The position numbers and the translations under genes are program-made. From Synechococcus sp. UW69 (GTDB taxonomy: Bacteria > Cyanobacteriota > Cyanobacteriia > PCC-6307 > Cyanobiaceae): a DNA stretch of 64,000 nt. The DNA lies in the NCBI RefSeq assembly GCF_900474185.1, contig NZ_UCNW01000008.1, forward strand, positions 496,001 through 560,000, read 5' to 3'. Shown one piece after another: positions 29,985-37,939 of this stretch (position 1 is its first letter; every line of letters starts with the position of its first letter). The notes under the pieces are model-generated. The model worked only from the letters and a program-made list of their open reading frames with translations, ran no database searches and was not told the origin of the DNA.

Positions 29985-30236
29985 CTATCCGTCCGGATTC
30001 CAGAAATCGATAATTCCACCGATGGTCAGATCGGTGAGGACGGTGTTGTCAGGGCAGGCATGCCGTGCCGCCGAACCGCTGGCGGTGAACACCCAGTTGC
30101 CCTCACGGGCACCAACGGGATCGACGGCCACCAGCTTCTTACCCTTGTTGTTGCGCAGAATGCGCAGATGCATGTGATCAAGCCCTGCAATCCTGTAGGA
30201 GCAGATCAACGTGCCCATCACCTGCATGATTTCCAT
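29985..30236 (-). CDS. csoS4B: Carboxysome vertex protein CsoS4B
   Basis: An 83-residue BMC-P (EutN/CcmL-type) pentamer capping icosahedral vertices of the shell. Family motifs are VAVDPVGAREGNWVFTASGS and LTIGGIIDFW. The ATG at 30236 overlaps the csoS4A stop by one base (TGATG); a second ATG three codons on is also possible. Confidence 0.95.
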   Translation of the reverse strand: MEIMQVMGTLICSYRIAGLDHMHLRILRNNKGKKLVAVDPVGAREGNWVFTASGSAARHACPDNTVLTDLTIGGIIDFWNPDG

Positions 30237-30550
30237 CAGCTGGCTTTGCCTCCTGCAGGCTTGCTGCTAGGGCTGGGCGAAGGAGAGGGCGCCGCAGTCT
30301 TCGGCGGATCAGGCTCCCAGTGATCAATGATCCCCACAATGGTGAGGTCACTTGGGTACGACTTACTTCCGGCAGCTTCGCGGGCCGCTGAGCTGCTGAC
30401 GCAGATCACCCAGTCGCCAGGTTTGGCACCGACAGCATCGACGGCCACCTTCTTGGTGCTGCCATCGAGAACCACTTGGAGATGTTTGTGCTCGAAATCG
30501 GGGATCCGGTTGGTGGAGACGAGCGGCTTGATGACCTTGACGATGAGCAT
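30236..30550 (-). CDS. csoS4A: Carboxysome vertex protein CsoS4A
   Basis: A 104-residue BMC-P pentamer protein (VAVDAVGAKPGDWVICVSSS; LTIVGIIDHWEPDPP), the paralogue of CsoS4B with which it shares the vertices. It has a Pro/Ser-rich C-terminal tail (SPSPSPSSKPAGG) absent from CsoS4B. It starts 2 bp after the csoSCA stop. Confidence 0.95.
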   Translation of the reverse strand: MLIVKVIKPLVSTNRIPDFEHKHLQVVLDGSTKKVAVDAVGAKPGDWVICVSSSAAREAAGSKSYPSDLTIVGIIDHWEPDPPKTAAPSPSPSPSSKPAGGKAS

Positions 30551-30552
30551 GA

Positions 30553-32298
30553 TCAGTGAGCCTCCGGAAGTTGCGGGTCGAGCGTGGAACCGACGACCTC
30601 GGCCGGAGCCGTCTGGTTACGGTCGCGAATGGTGAGACAAGTGTGGAGCAAACCCTCGTTGACGAGAGCTGCATAGCGATCGGCGATGGCCTGATTCACC
30701 CGTTGGCAATCAGCGATGGCCCGTTCTCGGGCTCCTGGGACACGGCCTGAGTAGTCGAAACGCACCACGATCGGAATCGGAAGATCCCGCGCCACATTCA
30801 GGCCCTTGAAAATTTTGACCCCCACATCGAGATCAGGAGCTCCCTCCTCAACCGTGTCGAGGTGGGCGAAATAGGTGAGGTTGCGCAGATGCACCTCCTT
30901 GAAACCGATACCAACGCCGATGAAACGCTCCGCGTGGCCAGCATCCGGATAGGGACCACCGTGCAGATCCTGCACGTAATCGATCTGGGAGATGTTGTTG
31001 GCGATCAATCGGGTCAGGAAGGCCACCATCCCCGCATCCATGGGGGCAGGTGCGGAGCTTTCGACGGCTTCAGCAATTTGAGCCATGGCCTGATCGGCAG
31101 TCATGGATGCCGTGGCTGCATGCAGTTCCCTGGCGCAAAGCCAACGGTCGAGCACCATTTCGCTGTCACGGCTCGGGGGATGAACACGGATCGCATCGGT
31201 GTCGGTGTCGAGGCCGATCAAGAGAAGATCAACGGAAGCACCGCAGCAGAAGCTGTTTTCCACCGACTCACGGAAATCCAGCAGTCGCTGATGACCAGCC
31301 GAAGCCGCCAATTCATCGTTGCTGCCATGGGCAGCGCAGCCCTGGTGGGAGGGGTCGAGGGAACTGAAGTGGTAAGTCACCACCTTCAGATAGCGGGTTG
31401 GTTCGGTGGAGGGATTCGGAGCGCCTTCGCGATAACGGCGATGCTCTGTTTTGACCCAACGATTCACCGTGTTTTCCACGTCAAACATGGCGCCGGCATG
31501 GGAGCGTCGACGCACAGCGCTGAAGGGAATGCGCAGGGCGTAGGCCACGGTGTGCGCAAGGCGCCCGTCAGCACAGGGGGTCAGATCAAGAAGATGAATG
31601 CCGCAGTCGAGCAGGAACTGTTCAAACTCTCTGGAGGCATCACTGCCAGTGGCTCCACTCAGGGGGTCGTCTTGGAAAAAGCGGTCGCTGAACAAGCGAT
31701 GGCTTTCAAAAACACACCACGCGAACAGGGCGCGCATGTCGAGAGGACGCACCCAAGCCCTCTGAAGGATGTGATCCGGCAAGTCGAAACCGAGTTCTGA
31801 CCTGCAAAGCCGTTGGGCCTGGGGAATGAAATCGGTTTCATGCTGCAACGCTGAAACCTGCTGAAGCAGGGGAACGATCCGATCGAAACGTCCCTTGATC
31901 TCTTCCTCATAGGCCTGCAGACGGCCATTGGCCGCTGCATCCGTGAGCGGATGACGCCGATGGGTGATCGGCAGTGAGCTACGACTCAGATTGAAAGGAA
32001 CAGCCCGGGTGGCTGCTTTCTCGCGCCGCACCCAACCGGGCTGGGAGGGAGCAGGACGCTGAGCGTCGTTGCTGGAGCGAATCCGGCCTGCAGCGACCGA
32101 ACCACGATCCAATTGCGCTGCTTTGCCAGAGGTTGTTAAGGCACGACGCCTTTGCAAAGCAGCCTGGCGGGTCGACGACTCCATATCCGGAGCCATCTCT
32201 GCAGGATCAGTGATGTTGGCCAGCTGCTGAAGCTGGAGACGGGTTGGAGCCGAGGGGGCCTGAGGTCGCCCGCCACGGAAAGGCTTGGAGCGAACCAT
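30553..32298 (-). CDS. csoSCA: Carboxysomal carbonic anhydrase CsoSCA (CsoS3)
   Basis: Beta-type carbonic anhydrase inside the carboxysome, converting bicarbonate to CO2 for RuBisCO. Counting from the ATG at 32298 (581 residues), the zinc ligands C242, H310 and C321 and the catalytic dyad D244/R246 (PCADGRLAH) have the spacing known for CsoSCA. The N-terminus has a segment RQAALQRRRALTTSGK that closely resembles the RuBisCO-binding N-repeats of CsoS2, consistent with anchoring on RuBisCO. A TTG one codon upstream is unlikely as start. Gap to csoS2 is 7 bp. Confidence 0.97.
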   Translation of the reverse strand: MVRSKPFRGGRPQAPSAPTRLQLQQLANITDPAEMAPDMESSTRQAALQRRRALTTSGKAAQLDRGSVAAGRIRSSNDAQRPAPSQPGWVRREKAATRAVPFNLSRSSLPITHRRHPLTDAAANGRLQAYEEEIKGRFDRIVPLLQQVSALQHETDFIPQAQRLCRSELGFDLPDHILQRAWVRPLDMRALFAWCVFESHRLFSDRFFQDDPLSGATGSDASREFEQFLLDCGIHLLDLTPCADGRLAHTVAYALRIPFSAVRRRSHAGAMFDVENTVNRWVKTEHRRYREGAPNPSTEPTRYLKVVTYHFSSLDPSHQGCAAHGSNDELAASAGHQRLLDFRESVENSFCCGASVDLLLIGLDTDTDAIRVHPPSRDSEMVLDRWLCARELHAATASMTADQAMAQIAEAVESSAPAPMDAGMVAFLTRLIANNISQIDYVQDLHGGPYPDAGHAERFIGVGIGFKEVHLRNLTYFAHLDTVEEGAPDLDVGVKIFKGLNVARDLPIPIVVRFDYSGRVPGARERAIADCQRVNQAIADRYAALVNEGLLHTCLTIRDRNQTAPAEVVGSTLDPQLPEAH

Positions 32299-32305
32299 CA
32301 ATGAA

Positions 32306-34675
32306 TCAGCCCCGTGCGCCGCCGGAGACGGTGATCAGGGACCCCTTCTCGGTGTTACCGCTGGAACCAGTGACCCGACTAACAGGCCATTCGGTCTCTT
32401 CATTGCGCTTGCGCTCAAAAGAGGACATGGCACTCATCGGACCAGGACGGCTGGGATTGCGACGGCGCGCCGATGCACCCTCTGTACCGGTCACATGCTC
32501 CCCACGATCCCAGTCATCGCCTGTGATCTTGGTGGAAGAGCCTTCACCGGTGACCCGCGATGCGGGCTTGTCAGTGGGCTCACTGATTACAGCAACGGTG
32601 GGCTGGAACTGACGTTGTTGCTGGCGGTTTTGGAACTCGCGGTTATCGAAGCGAAATTGCTCGGTACCGGTCACCTTGCCGCCAGCCATGTCAAAAGGGC
32701 CGGTGATGCGATTCCCCTCCTCGTAAGACGTGCCGGTTACACCGGAGCGTGCATCACGCTGCTGCTGAGCAGCGCGGGCGGGAGAAACAACACTGAAACG
32801 GGTCCAGGCAGCACCCTCAGGGGATTGACCGTGGGTGTCGGTGCCGGCAGGGGCATCAGCGCCACAGGCAGAAGCCAACTGATCAGCGCCGACATAAGGA
32901 GTGCCGGTCACCGCTTCACAAGCGCCGCGTTTATCCCCAGTCATGACACCGCCGACTCCGGGTTGAATCCCAGTCATCGCAGCGGAAGGGGTTCCGGGAC
33001 GCACAGGGGTGCGCTCACGAATGGCTTGGACTGCGGGAGTACCGCAGTTTTGGCCGGCCTGCTCGAGGCCTGCATAAGGAGTTCCCGTTACTGCCTGGCA
33101 GCTACCGGGCTCGTCACCTGTGACGTGCTCCGAACGGCCGGTGCGGGTTCCGCTCACCACCTGGTTGCGGTTGGTGACACTGAAACCAACTTTGGCAGCT
33201 TCAGGCTCAGGCTTGCCGCCGCAAAAGGCATTGACCTGCTCAGCACTGATGTATTGATCACCTGTCACACGGTGGCAGGAGCCGAATTCATTACCGGTGA
33301 CCTGGGAGGAGCGACCCACCAAAGTTCCAGTAACTCCCGTACCCGACAGGGTGCCGGACAAACCGACTTTGGCGGCCGGACGGCCTTCGGGGAGGGGATC
33401 AGAACCGAGGTATTGATCGCCCGTGAGGCTGCGGCTTGCACCGGCTTCGTCGCCGGTGACACTGGCGGAACGACCCACCATCACGCCACTGACGGGACGA
33501 CCTTGTTCCGTGAGGCTGTGACCCACCTTGCGGGGGGAACTCACACCTCCACCGCAGTAAGCAGCAGACTGGTTGGCCGAGATGTACTCGGTGCCGGTCA
33601 CGCTCTTGCAGGTGCCAGGCTCATCACCGGTGACCTTCTCAGAGCGACCCACTTCATTGCCTGTGACACGGTTGCCATGGCTGGTGGCCGTCACACGCAC
33701 TTTGGCTGGCGTCGTGGCAGCCGGAGCGGTCTGACAGAAGGTCTGGAAGACTTCAGCCCCCAGATACTCCGTACCTGTGATCGATCGGCAGGTGCTGGCT
33801 TCGTTACCGGTGGTTTTGACCGAGCGGTTGGCCTGGGTGCCGGTCACTGTTTGACCAGCAGTGGTGGTGCTTTCACCAACTTTCCAATGGGCATCAGCGG
33901 CAGCAGCCTGCTTGGCGCCATGGCGGTTGGGACCGGTGGGGCGAGTAACACCGGCACTCTGCTTGTTGCGTGCACCGGCCTTGGTGCGCAACTCGCGCAC
34001 CTGCTGGGCCAGCTCACGGCTGGTGAGATCAGGGTTGGCCTGACGGGCAACAGCAGCGGCACTGGTGGACTGCTTACCGGCGGTTTTGCCGTGCTTGGCC
34101 ATGGCGTCGCGGCGGGCCAAGACGAGGGCGCGACTGGGATTCTCGATAGCGCGACGCTTAGGGGCCGATGCGCGACGTTCCGTGCGCACGGAAAGCTTGG
34201 GAGCTGATGCACTCAATGAGGTCAGTGCAGTCTTTTCGGCAGCGCGCTTGCCTCCGCAGCCACAGCTCTTGGTGGTTTCAGCGGGTGCAGGAGCTGGAGC
34301 AGCTTTGGTTTGACGGGCCAAATCAGCGCGGTTGCGATCGCGGCTGGTGTCTGCGGTTTTGCCGCGACGGGACAGGGCCTCACGGCGTGCAAGCACCAGA
34401 TCACGACTGGCATCGCGATGGGGCTTGACCTGTGAAGTGCGCCTGGAAGGAGCAGCTGTGAACGAAGTTGTTCGCTGCGGAGCTACAGCAGCGGAAACAA
34501 CAGGTGCGGAAGCAGGTTCAGCAACTGCAGCCACGTTCGTGCGGGTGGGACGGGCGTCATCAACGGTGCGAACACGGTTGGCGCCAGTACCAGCTGCCGC
34601 TGAGGACTTCTTACCGGAAGTGGTCAGCGCCTTACGGCGTTCTAATGCGAGTTCGCGACTGGAGAGTCTTGCCAT
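32306..34675 (-). CDS. csoS2: Carboxysome scaffold CsoS2
   Basis: A 789-residue intrinsically disordered protein linking RuBisCO to shell. The N-domain has four helical RuBisCO-binding repeats at about 6-22, 90-106, 181-197 and 219-235. The middle domain (about 263-600) has six repeats built on VTGxExGxCxxVTGTxY with paired Cys, the third lacking both Cys and the sixth degenerate. The C-domain (about 600-789) ends VTGSSGNTEKGSLITVSG, the conserved shell-anchoring tail. I see no obvious slippery site; only the full-length form is expected, as in cyanobacteria. Confidence 0.97.
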   Translation of the reverse strand: MARLSSRELALERRKALTTSGKKSSAAAGTGANRVRTVDDARPTRTNVAAVAEPASAPVVSAAVAPQRTTSFTAAPSRRTSQVKPHRDASRDLVLARREALSRRGKTADTSRDRNRADLARQTKAAPAPAPAETTKSCGCGGKRAAEKTALTSLSASAPKLSVRTERRASAPKRRAIENPSRALVLARRDAMAKHGKTAGKQSTSAAAVARQANPDLTSRELAQQVRELRTKAGARNKQSAGVTRPTGPNRHGAKQAAAADAHWKVGESTTTAGQTVTGTQANRSVKTTGNEASTCRSITGTEYLGAEVFQTFCQTAPAATTPAKVRVTATSHGNRVTGNEVGRSEKVTGDEPGTCKSVTGTEYISANQSAAYCGGGVSSPRKVGHSLTEQGRPVSGVMVGRSASVTGDEAGASRSLTGDQYLGSDPLPEGRPAAKVGLSGTLSGTGVTGTLVGRSSQVTGNEFGSCHRVTGDQYISAEQVNAFCGGKPEPEAAKVGFSVTNRNQVVSGTRTGRSEHVTGDEPGSCQAVTGTPYAGLEQAGQNCGTPAVQAIRERTPVRPGTPSAAMTGIQPGVGGVMTGDKRGACEAVTGTPYVGADQLASACGADAPAGTDTHGQSPEGAAWTRFSVVSPARAAQQQRDARSGVTGTSYEEGNRITGPFDMAGGKVTGTEQFRFDNREFQNRQQQRQFQPTVAVISEPTDKPASRVTGEGSSTKITGDDWDRGEHVTGTEGASARRRNPSRPGPMSAMSSFERKRNEETEWPVSRVTGSSGNTEKGSLITVSGGARG

Positions 34676-34723
34676 GTCCGCCCGAGGGAGTCGTCGTGAG
34701 GTGGAAGGGCACTTGCCCCTCCG

Positions 34724-34756
34724 AAAAAAGCTGGAGCCCTGATCAGGTCAGGGCTC
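34724..34756 (-). terminator. Terminator-like hairpin between rbcS and csoS2
   Basis: On the minus strand GAGCCCTGA pairs with TCAGGGCTC (34756-34734, five-base loop), followed after CAG-C by six T residues (about 34730-34725). It sits in the 101-bp gap after rbcS. It could partly terminate transcription, lowering csoS2 and downstream shell transcripts relative to rbcLS, as described for the Halothiobacillus cso operon. Confidence 0.75.
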
Positions 34757-34776
34757 AGAACCATGGGTCCGAAGGA

Positions 34777-35118
34777 TCAGCGTCCTTCGAAGACCACGAA
34801 GCAGGCACCCTGGCTCTGGGTGTAGGCGTCGTAACCGACGATGCGCACGTGGTGATCGGGGTATGCGCGGTGGCAAGCCTCGAGCTCACTGACGACAACG
34901 TTCAGATCCTTCTCACCGAAGAAGGGGAGCTTCCAATAAGACCAATAGATGGCCATGGAGTTGCTGGGATGGACGTGCTCAACGAGCGGGCTCCAACCCT
35001 GGGCAATGATGTACGCGATCTGGTCGTAGATCTCGTCCTGGGTCATCGGCGGGAGGAAGCCGAAGGTCTCCAGGGTGGCGACTGTTTGATAGTCACCCAC
35101 GGTGCTCTGGAAAGGCAT
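34777..35118 (-). CDS. rbcS: RuBisCO small subunit, form IA
   Basis: The 113-residue small subunit (ETFGFLPPMTQDEIYDQIAY; YWSYWKLPFFGEKDL) capping the L8S8 enzyme. The sequence lacks the long beta-A/beta-B loop of plant form IB, as expected for form IA. Located 59 bp after rbcL, with a terminator-like hairpin between them. Confidence 0.98.
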   Translation of the reverse strand: MPFQSTVGDYQTVATLETFGFLPPMTQDEIYDQIAYIIAQGWSPLVEHVHPSNSMAIYWSYWKLPFFGEKDLNVVVSELEACHRAYPDHHVRIVGYDAYTQSQGACFVVFEGR

Positions 35119-35133
35119 GGGGATCCTGGGTTT

Positions 35134-35167
35134 AAGAAAAAGGGGTGGCCGGTTGCATCAACCGGCC
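35134..35167 (-). terminator. Terminator-like hairpin between rbcL and rbcS
   Basis: On the minus strand GGCCGGTTG (35167-35159) pairs perfectly with CAACCGGCC (35155-35147) around a three-base loop, then ACCCC and five T plus CTT (about 35141-35134). Inside an operon such a structure would attenuate or mark an RNA-processing end protecting the rbcL message. Confidence 0.7.
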
Positions 35168-35177
35168 GAAGAAACGA

Positions 35178-36593
35178 TCAGTTCTGAACGTCGAGCTTGT
35201 CGACGGTGTCGAACTCGAACTTGATCTCCTTCCAGGTCTCGAGAGCGATGGCCAGCTCAGGGCTGTGCTTACCGGCTTCCATGAGGATGTCCCGGCTTTC
35301 CTTCTCGATCTCGCGACCGGCATTGCGTGCCTTGACGCAGGCCTCGAGGGCCACACGGTTGGCAGCAGCACCAGCAGCGGAGCCCCAGGGGTGACCGTGG
35401 GTACCACCACCGAACTGCAGCACGGAGTCGTCACCGAAAATGGCGACCAGTGCGGGCATGTGCCAGACGTGGATACCGCCGGAAGCAACGGCGAACACAC
35501 CAGGCATGGAACCCCAGTCCTGATCGAAGAAGTTGCCGCGGCTGCGGTCTTCGGGCACGAAGGATTCGCGCAGCTGGTCGATGTAGCCGAGGGTGGTCTG
35601 ACGATCACCTTCCAGCTTGCCGACCACGGTGCCGGTGTGGAGCTGGTCACCACCAGACAGACGCAGACACTTGGCGAGAACGCGGAAGTGAATGCCGTGC
35701 TTGGGATGACGGTCGATCACCGCGTGCATGGCGCGGTGGATGTGCAAGAGCATGCCGTTCTTGCGGCACCACTTCGACAGACCGGTGTTGGCTGTGAAGC
35801 CACCGGTGATGAAGTCGTGCATGACGATAGGCATACCGAGTTCTTTGGCGAACTCAGCGCGCTCGTACATCTCTTCGGGAGTGTTGGCAGTCACGTTGAG
35901 GTAGTGACCCTTGCGCTCACCGGTCTCCTGCTCGGACAGCTTGATGGCTTCCGCAACGAATTCGAAGCGGTTCTGCCAACGCTGGAAGGGCTGGGAGTTG
36001 ATGTTCTCGTCGTCCTTGGTGAAGTCCAGACCGCCGCGCAGGCACTCATAGACAACACGGCCGTAGTTCTTACCGCTCAGGCCGAGCTTCGGCTTGATGG
36101 TGCAACCCAGCAGGGGACGGCCGTACTTGTTCATCCGGTCGCGCTCGACCTGGATGCCGTTCGGCGGGCCGTAGCAGCTCTTGATGAACGCCATCGGGAA
36201 GCGGATGTCTTCCAGACGGAGGTGGCGGAGAGCCTTGAAACCGAAGACGTTGCCGACCAGGGAGGTCAGAACGTTGGTGATGGAACCCTCTTCGAACAGG
36301 TCGAGGGGGTAAGCGATGAAGGCATAGAAAGACTCCTTGTCACCAGGGACGTCTTCGATGCGGTAGCAACGGCCCTTGTAGAAGTCGAGATCGGTGAGGA
36401 GCTCGGACCACACAGTGGACCAGGTGCCGGTGGAGGATTCAGCGGCCACAGCAGCGGCAACTTCTTCCTTGGGCACACCTTCTTGGCCGGTGCACTTGAA
36501 GCAGGCCAGCAGGTCGGTGTCGAGGGGGACGTAATCAGGAGTCCAGTAGGTATCCCTGTACTCCTTGACCCCAGCGTCGTACTTCTTGCTCAT
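35178..36593 (-). CDS. rbcL: RuBisCO large subunit, form IA
   Basis: The 471-residue catalytic subunit that carboxylates or oxygenates ribulose-1,5-bisphosphate. Active-site lysines K167 and K169 lie in [18 protein letters not shown]193, the carbamylated residue, in [10 protein letters not shown]; loop 6 is [11 protein letters not shown]. The short N-terminus ([20 protein letters not shown]) is of proteobacterial/alpha-cyanobacterial type. It follows csoS1 by 71 bp. Confidence 0.99.
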   Translation of the reverse strand: MSKKYDAGVKEYRDTYWTPDYVPLDTDLLACFKCTGQEGVPKEEVAAAVAAESSTGTWSTVWSELLTDLDFYKGRCYRIEDVPGDKESFYAFIAYPLDLFEEGSITNVLTSLVGNVFGFKALRHLRLEDIRFPMAFIKSCYGPPNGIQVERDRMNKYGRPLLGCTIKPKLGLSGKNYGRVVYECLRGGLDFTKDDENINSQPFQRWQNRFEFVAEAIKLSEQETGERKGHYLNVTANTPEEMYERAEFAKELGMPIVMHDFITGGFTANTGLSKWCRKNGMLLHIHRAMHAVIDRHPKHGIHFRVLAKCLRLSGGDQLHTGTVVGKLEGDRQTTLGYIDQLRESFVPEDRSRGNFFDQDWGSMPGVFAVASGGIHVWHMPALVAIFGDDSVLQFGGGTHGHPWGSAAGAAANRVALEACVKARNAGREIEKESRDILMEAGKHSPELAIALETWKEIKFEFDTVDKLDVQN

Positions 36594-36664
36594 GGGAAAA
36601 CTCCGTTAGGTCGGTGAAGAGGGTGAGACGTTCGCGTGCCTCGTCAGAGGCTCAGCGGAAGATC

Positions 36665-36976
36665 TCAGTCCTTCTGACCAAGGAAGTTGCCGTTGCCCAG
36701 TGCAGGCTCCACTTCGCGGTGGGGGCGGGCAATGATGTGAGCAGCAACCAGGCCGTCACCGACGCGCTCGCAAGCATCAGCGCCAGCACGCACTGCAGCG
36801 TTCACAGCACCGGTTTCGCCGCGCACCAGAACGGTGACGTAACCGCCACCGACGAACTCGCGACCAATCAGGCGCACTTCGGCAGCCTTGGTCATGGCAT
36901 CAGCTGCCTCGATGGCGGGGACCAGACCGCGGGTCTCGATCATGCCGAGGGCGATGCCCATGGTTTCGTTAGCCAT
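36665..36976 (-). CDS. csoS1: Carboxysome shell protein CsoS1 (BMC-H)
   Basis: The 103-residue hexameric major shell protein (GMIETRGLVPAIEAADAMTK; VRAGADACERVGDGLVAAHI). It is the first gene of the main cso operon and the most abundant shell component. Its central DNA is nearly identical to the BMC part of csoS1E. The ATG at 36976 follows a region with candidate regulatory dyads. Confidence 0.98.
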   Translation of the reverse strand: MANETMGIALGMIETRGLVPAIEAADAMTKAAEVRLIGREFVGGGYVTVLVRGETGAVNAAVRAGADACERVGDGLVAAHIIARPHREVEPALGNGNFLGQKD

Positions 36977-37320
36977 TGCCTACCGGGAAAAGAGGTGGAA
37001 TGTTCGCTCGGGACATTGCTTTGCCGGAACCCTTCCCGTCAAGCGATTCGGAAGACTTTCTTGATCACTGTCCATAGTGAACTAAATAAGCTGGGCTTAT
37101 CACGCAGTGCCTCACTGTTCCGGTCTGCTGTGGTGGTTCCTGTGATCACATCCGCACAAGTCGTTGTCGAGCGTGGTGAAACTCCATAGCTTCACGCTGC
37201 AACACGTTCCCAAAGCCTTGCTGAGGGGTGGAATGTTCAACCCAAATGCGTGTTGCTCGGTCGAATCCAGAGATTTTTAAGTCCTACCCCCCAATCAGCC
37301 CGCACAATGGAGGCCCTCAT
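36977..37320. other. Intergenic region between csoS1 and rdgB
   Basis: These 344 bases separate divergent csoS1 and rdgB. They contain two adjacent dyads (37065-37100), a GGAGG ribosome-binding site for rdgB at 37309-37313, and presumably both promoters. I see no coding frame with support: frames crossing it start in non-conserved sequence. Confidence 0.6.
37065..37100. promoter_or_regulatory. Paired dyads upstream of csoS1, LysR (CbbR/CcmR)-type candidate operator
   Basis: ATAAGC-TGG-GCTTAT (37086-37100) is a perfect dyad holding TAA-N7-TTA, which fits the TNA-N7-TNA half-site pattern of CbbR-type LysR regulators and T-N11-A. Five bases away, TCACT-N6-AGTGA (37065-37080) is a second dyad. 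They lie about 90-125 bp upstream of the csoS1 start, a usual place for LysR sites. Confidence 0.45.
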
Positions 37321-37914
37321 TTGTCGGCCCCCTTGTCGCTTCAGCTCACCATTGCCACGGGTAACCCCACCAAGGTTGCTGAAATTGAGGCCATGCTGGG
37401 TCCGCTTCCCATCCACGTTCAGCGTCAACCCGATGATCTGGATGTTGAGGAAACGGGAAGCACCTACCGGGAAAACGCCGAGCTGAAGGCCACCGCAGCA
37501 GCACTGCGAACTCAAGGTTGGGCGCTTGCAGACGATTCCGGGCTTGAAGTTGATGCACTCCAGTGCGCGCCTGGCCTGTTTTCCGCCCGATACGCCGAAG
37601 GCAACGACGCCAAAGTGCAGAGAATCCTTGCGGAGCTTGGCCCGTCCCTTTATCGCAGCGCCTGCTTCCGCAGCACGATGGTGCTGAGCGACCCCACAGG
37701 GACGTGCCGAGCGGCGGCAGAGGGCATTTGCTGGGGTGAGCTCCTCAGCGCACCGGCCTACCCAGGTGGCGGCTTTGAATCCTTGCTCTGGGTGCGTGAA
37801 GCCCGTTGCACCTATGGCGAACTGAACCCGGCACAACTCAGCCGACTGGGCAGTCGTGGCAAAGCAGCACGAGCTCTGGCACCTCAATTACGCCAACTTC
37901 TTGACCTGAACTGA
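37321..37914 (+). CDS. rdgB: RdgB/HAM1-type dITP/XTP pyrophosphatase
   Basis: House-cleaning pyrophosphatase removing inosine and xanthosine triphosphates. The family N-terminus LTIATGNPTKVAEIEAMLG follows the TTG at 37321, which has a GGAGG seven bases upstream and is preferred over an ATG 31 codons earlier. Motifs ALADDSGLEVDALQCAPGLF and SARYAEGNDAKV hold the nucleotide and metal sites. 197 residues. It separates csoS1D from the rest of the cso genes. Confidence 0.93.
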   Translation: MSAPLSLQLTIATGNPTKVAEIEAMLGPLPIHVQRQPDDLDVEETGSTYRENAELKATAAALRTQGWALADDSGLEVDALQCAPGLFSARYAEGNDAKVQRILAELGPSLYRSACFRSTMVLSDPTGTCRAAAEGICWGELLSAPAYPGGGFESLLWVREARCTYGELNPAQLSRLGSRGKAARALAPQLRQLLDLN

Positions 37915-37939
37915 GTTCAACGATCAGCGAGCAGAGCGA

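Noticed and set aside
32285-34207. 640-codon plus-strand open frame antisense to csoS2
   Set aside because: It mirrors the repetitive, low-complexity CsoS2 coding sequence; the translated product is a Gly/Thr-rich repeat with no recognisable domain. Long antisense frames are common opposite GC-rich genes.
32306-34675. Programmed frameshift producing a short CsoS2 form
   Set aside because: I looked for a slippery heptamer followed by a structure in the middle of the gene as in Halothiobacillus and did not find a convincing one.
35145-36617. 490-codon frame antisense to rbcL
   Set aside because: Exact shadow of the rbcL codons in the complementary frame; composition is unnatural and rbcL is certain.
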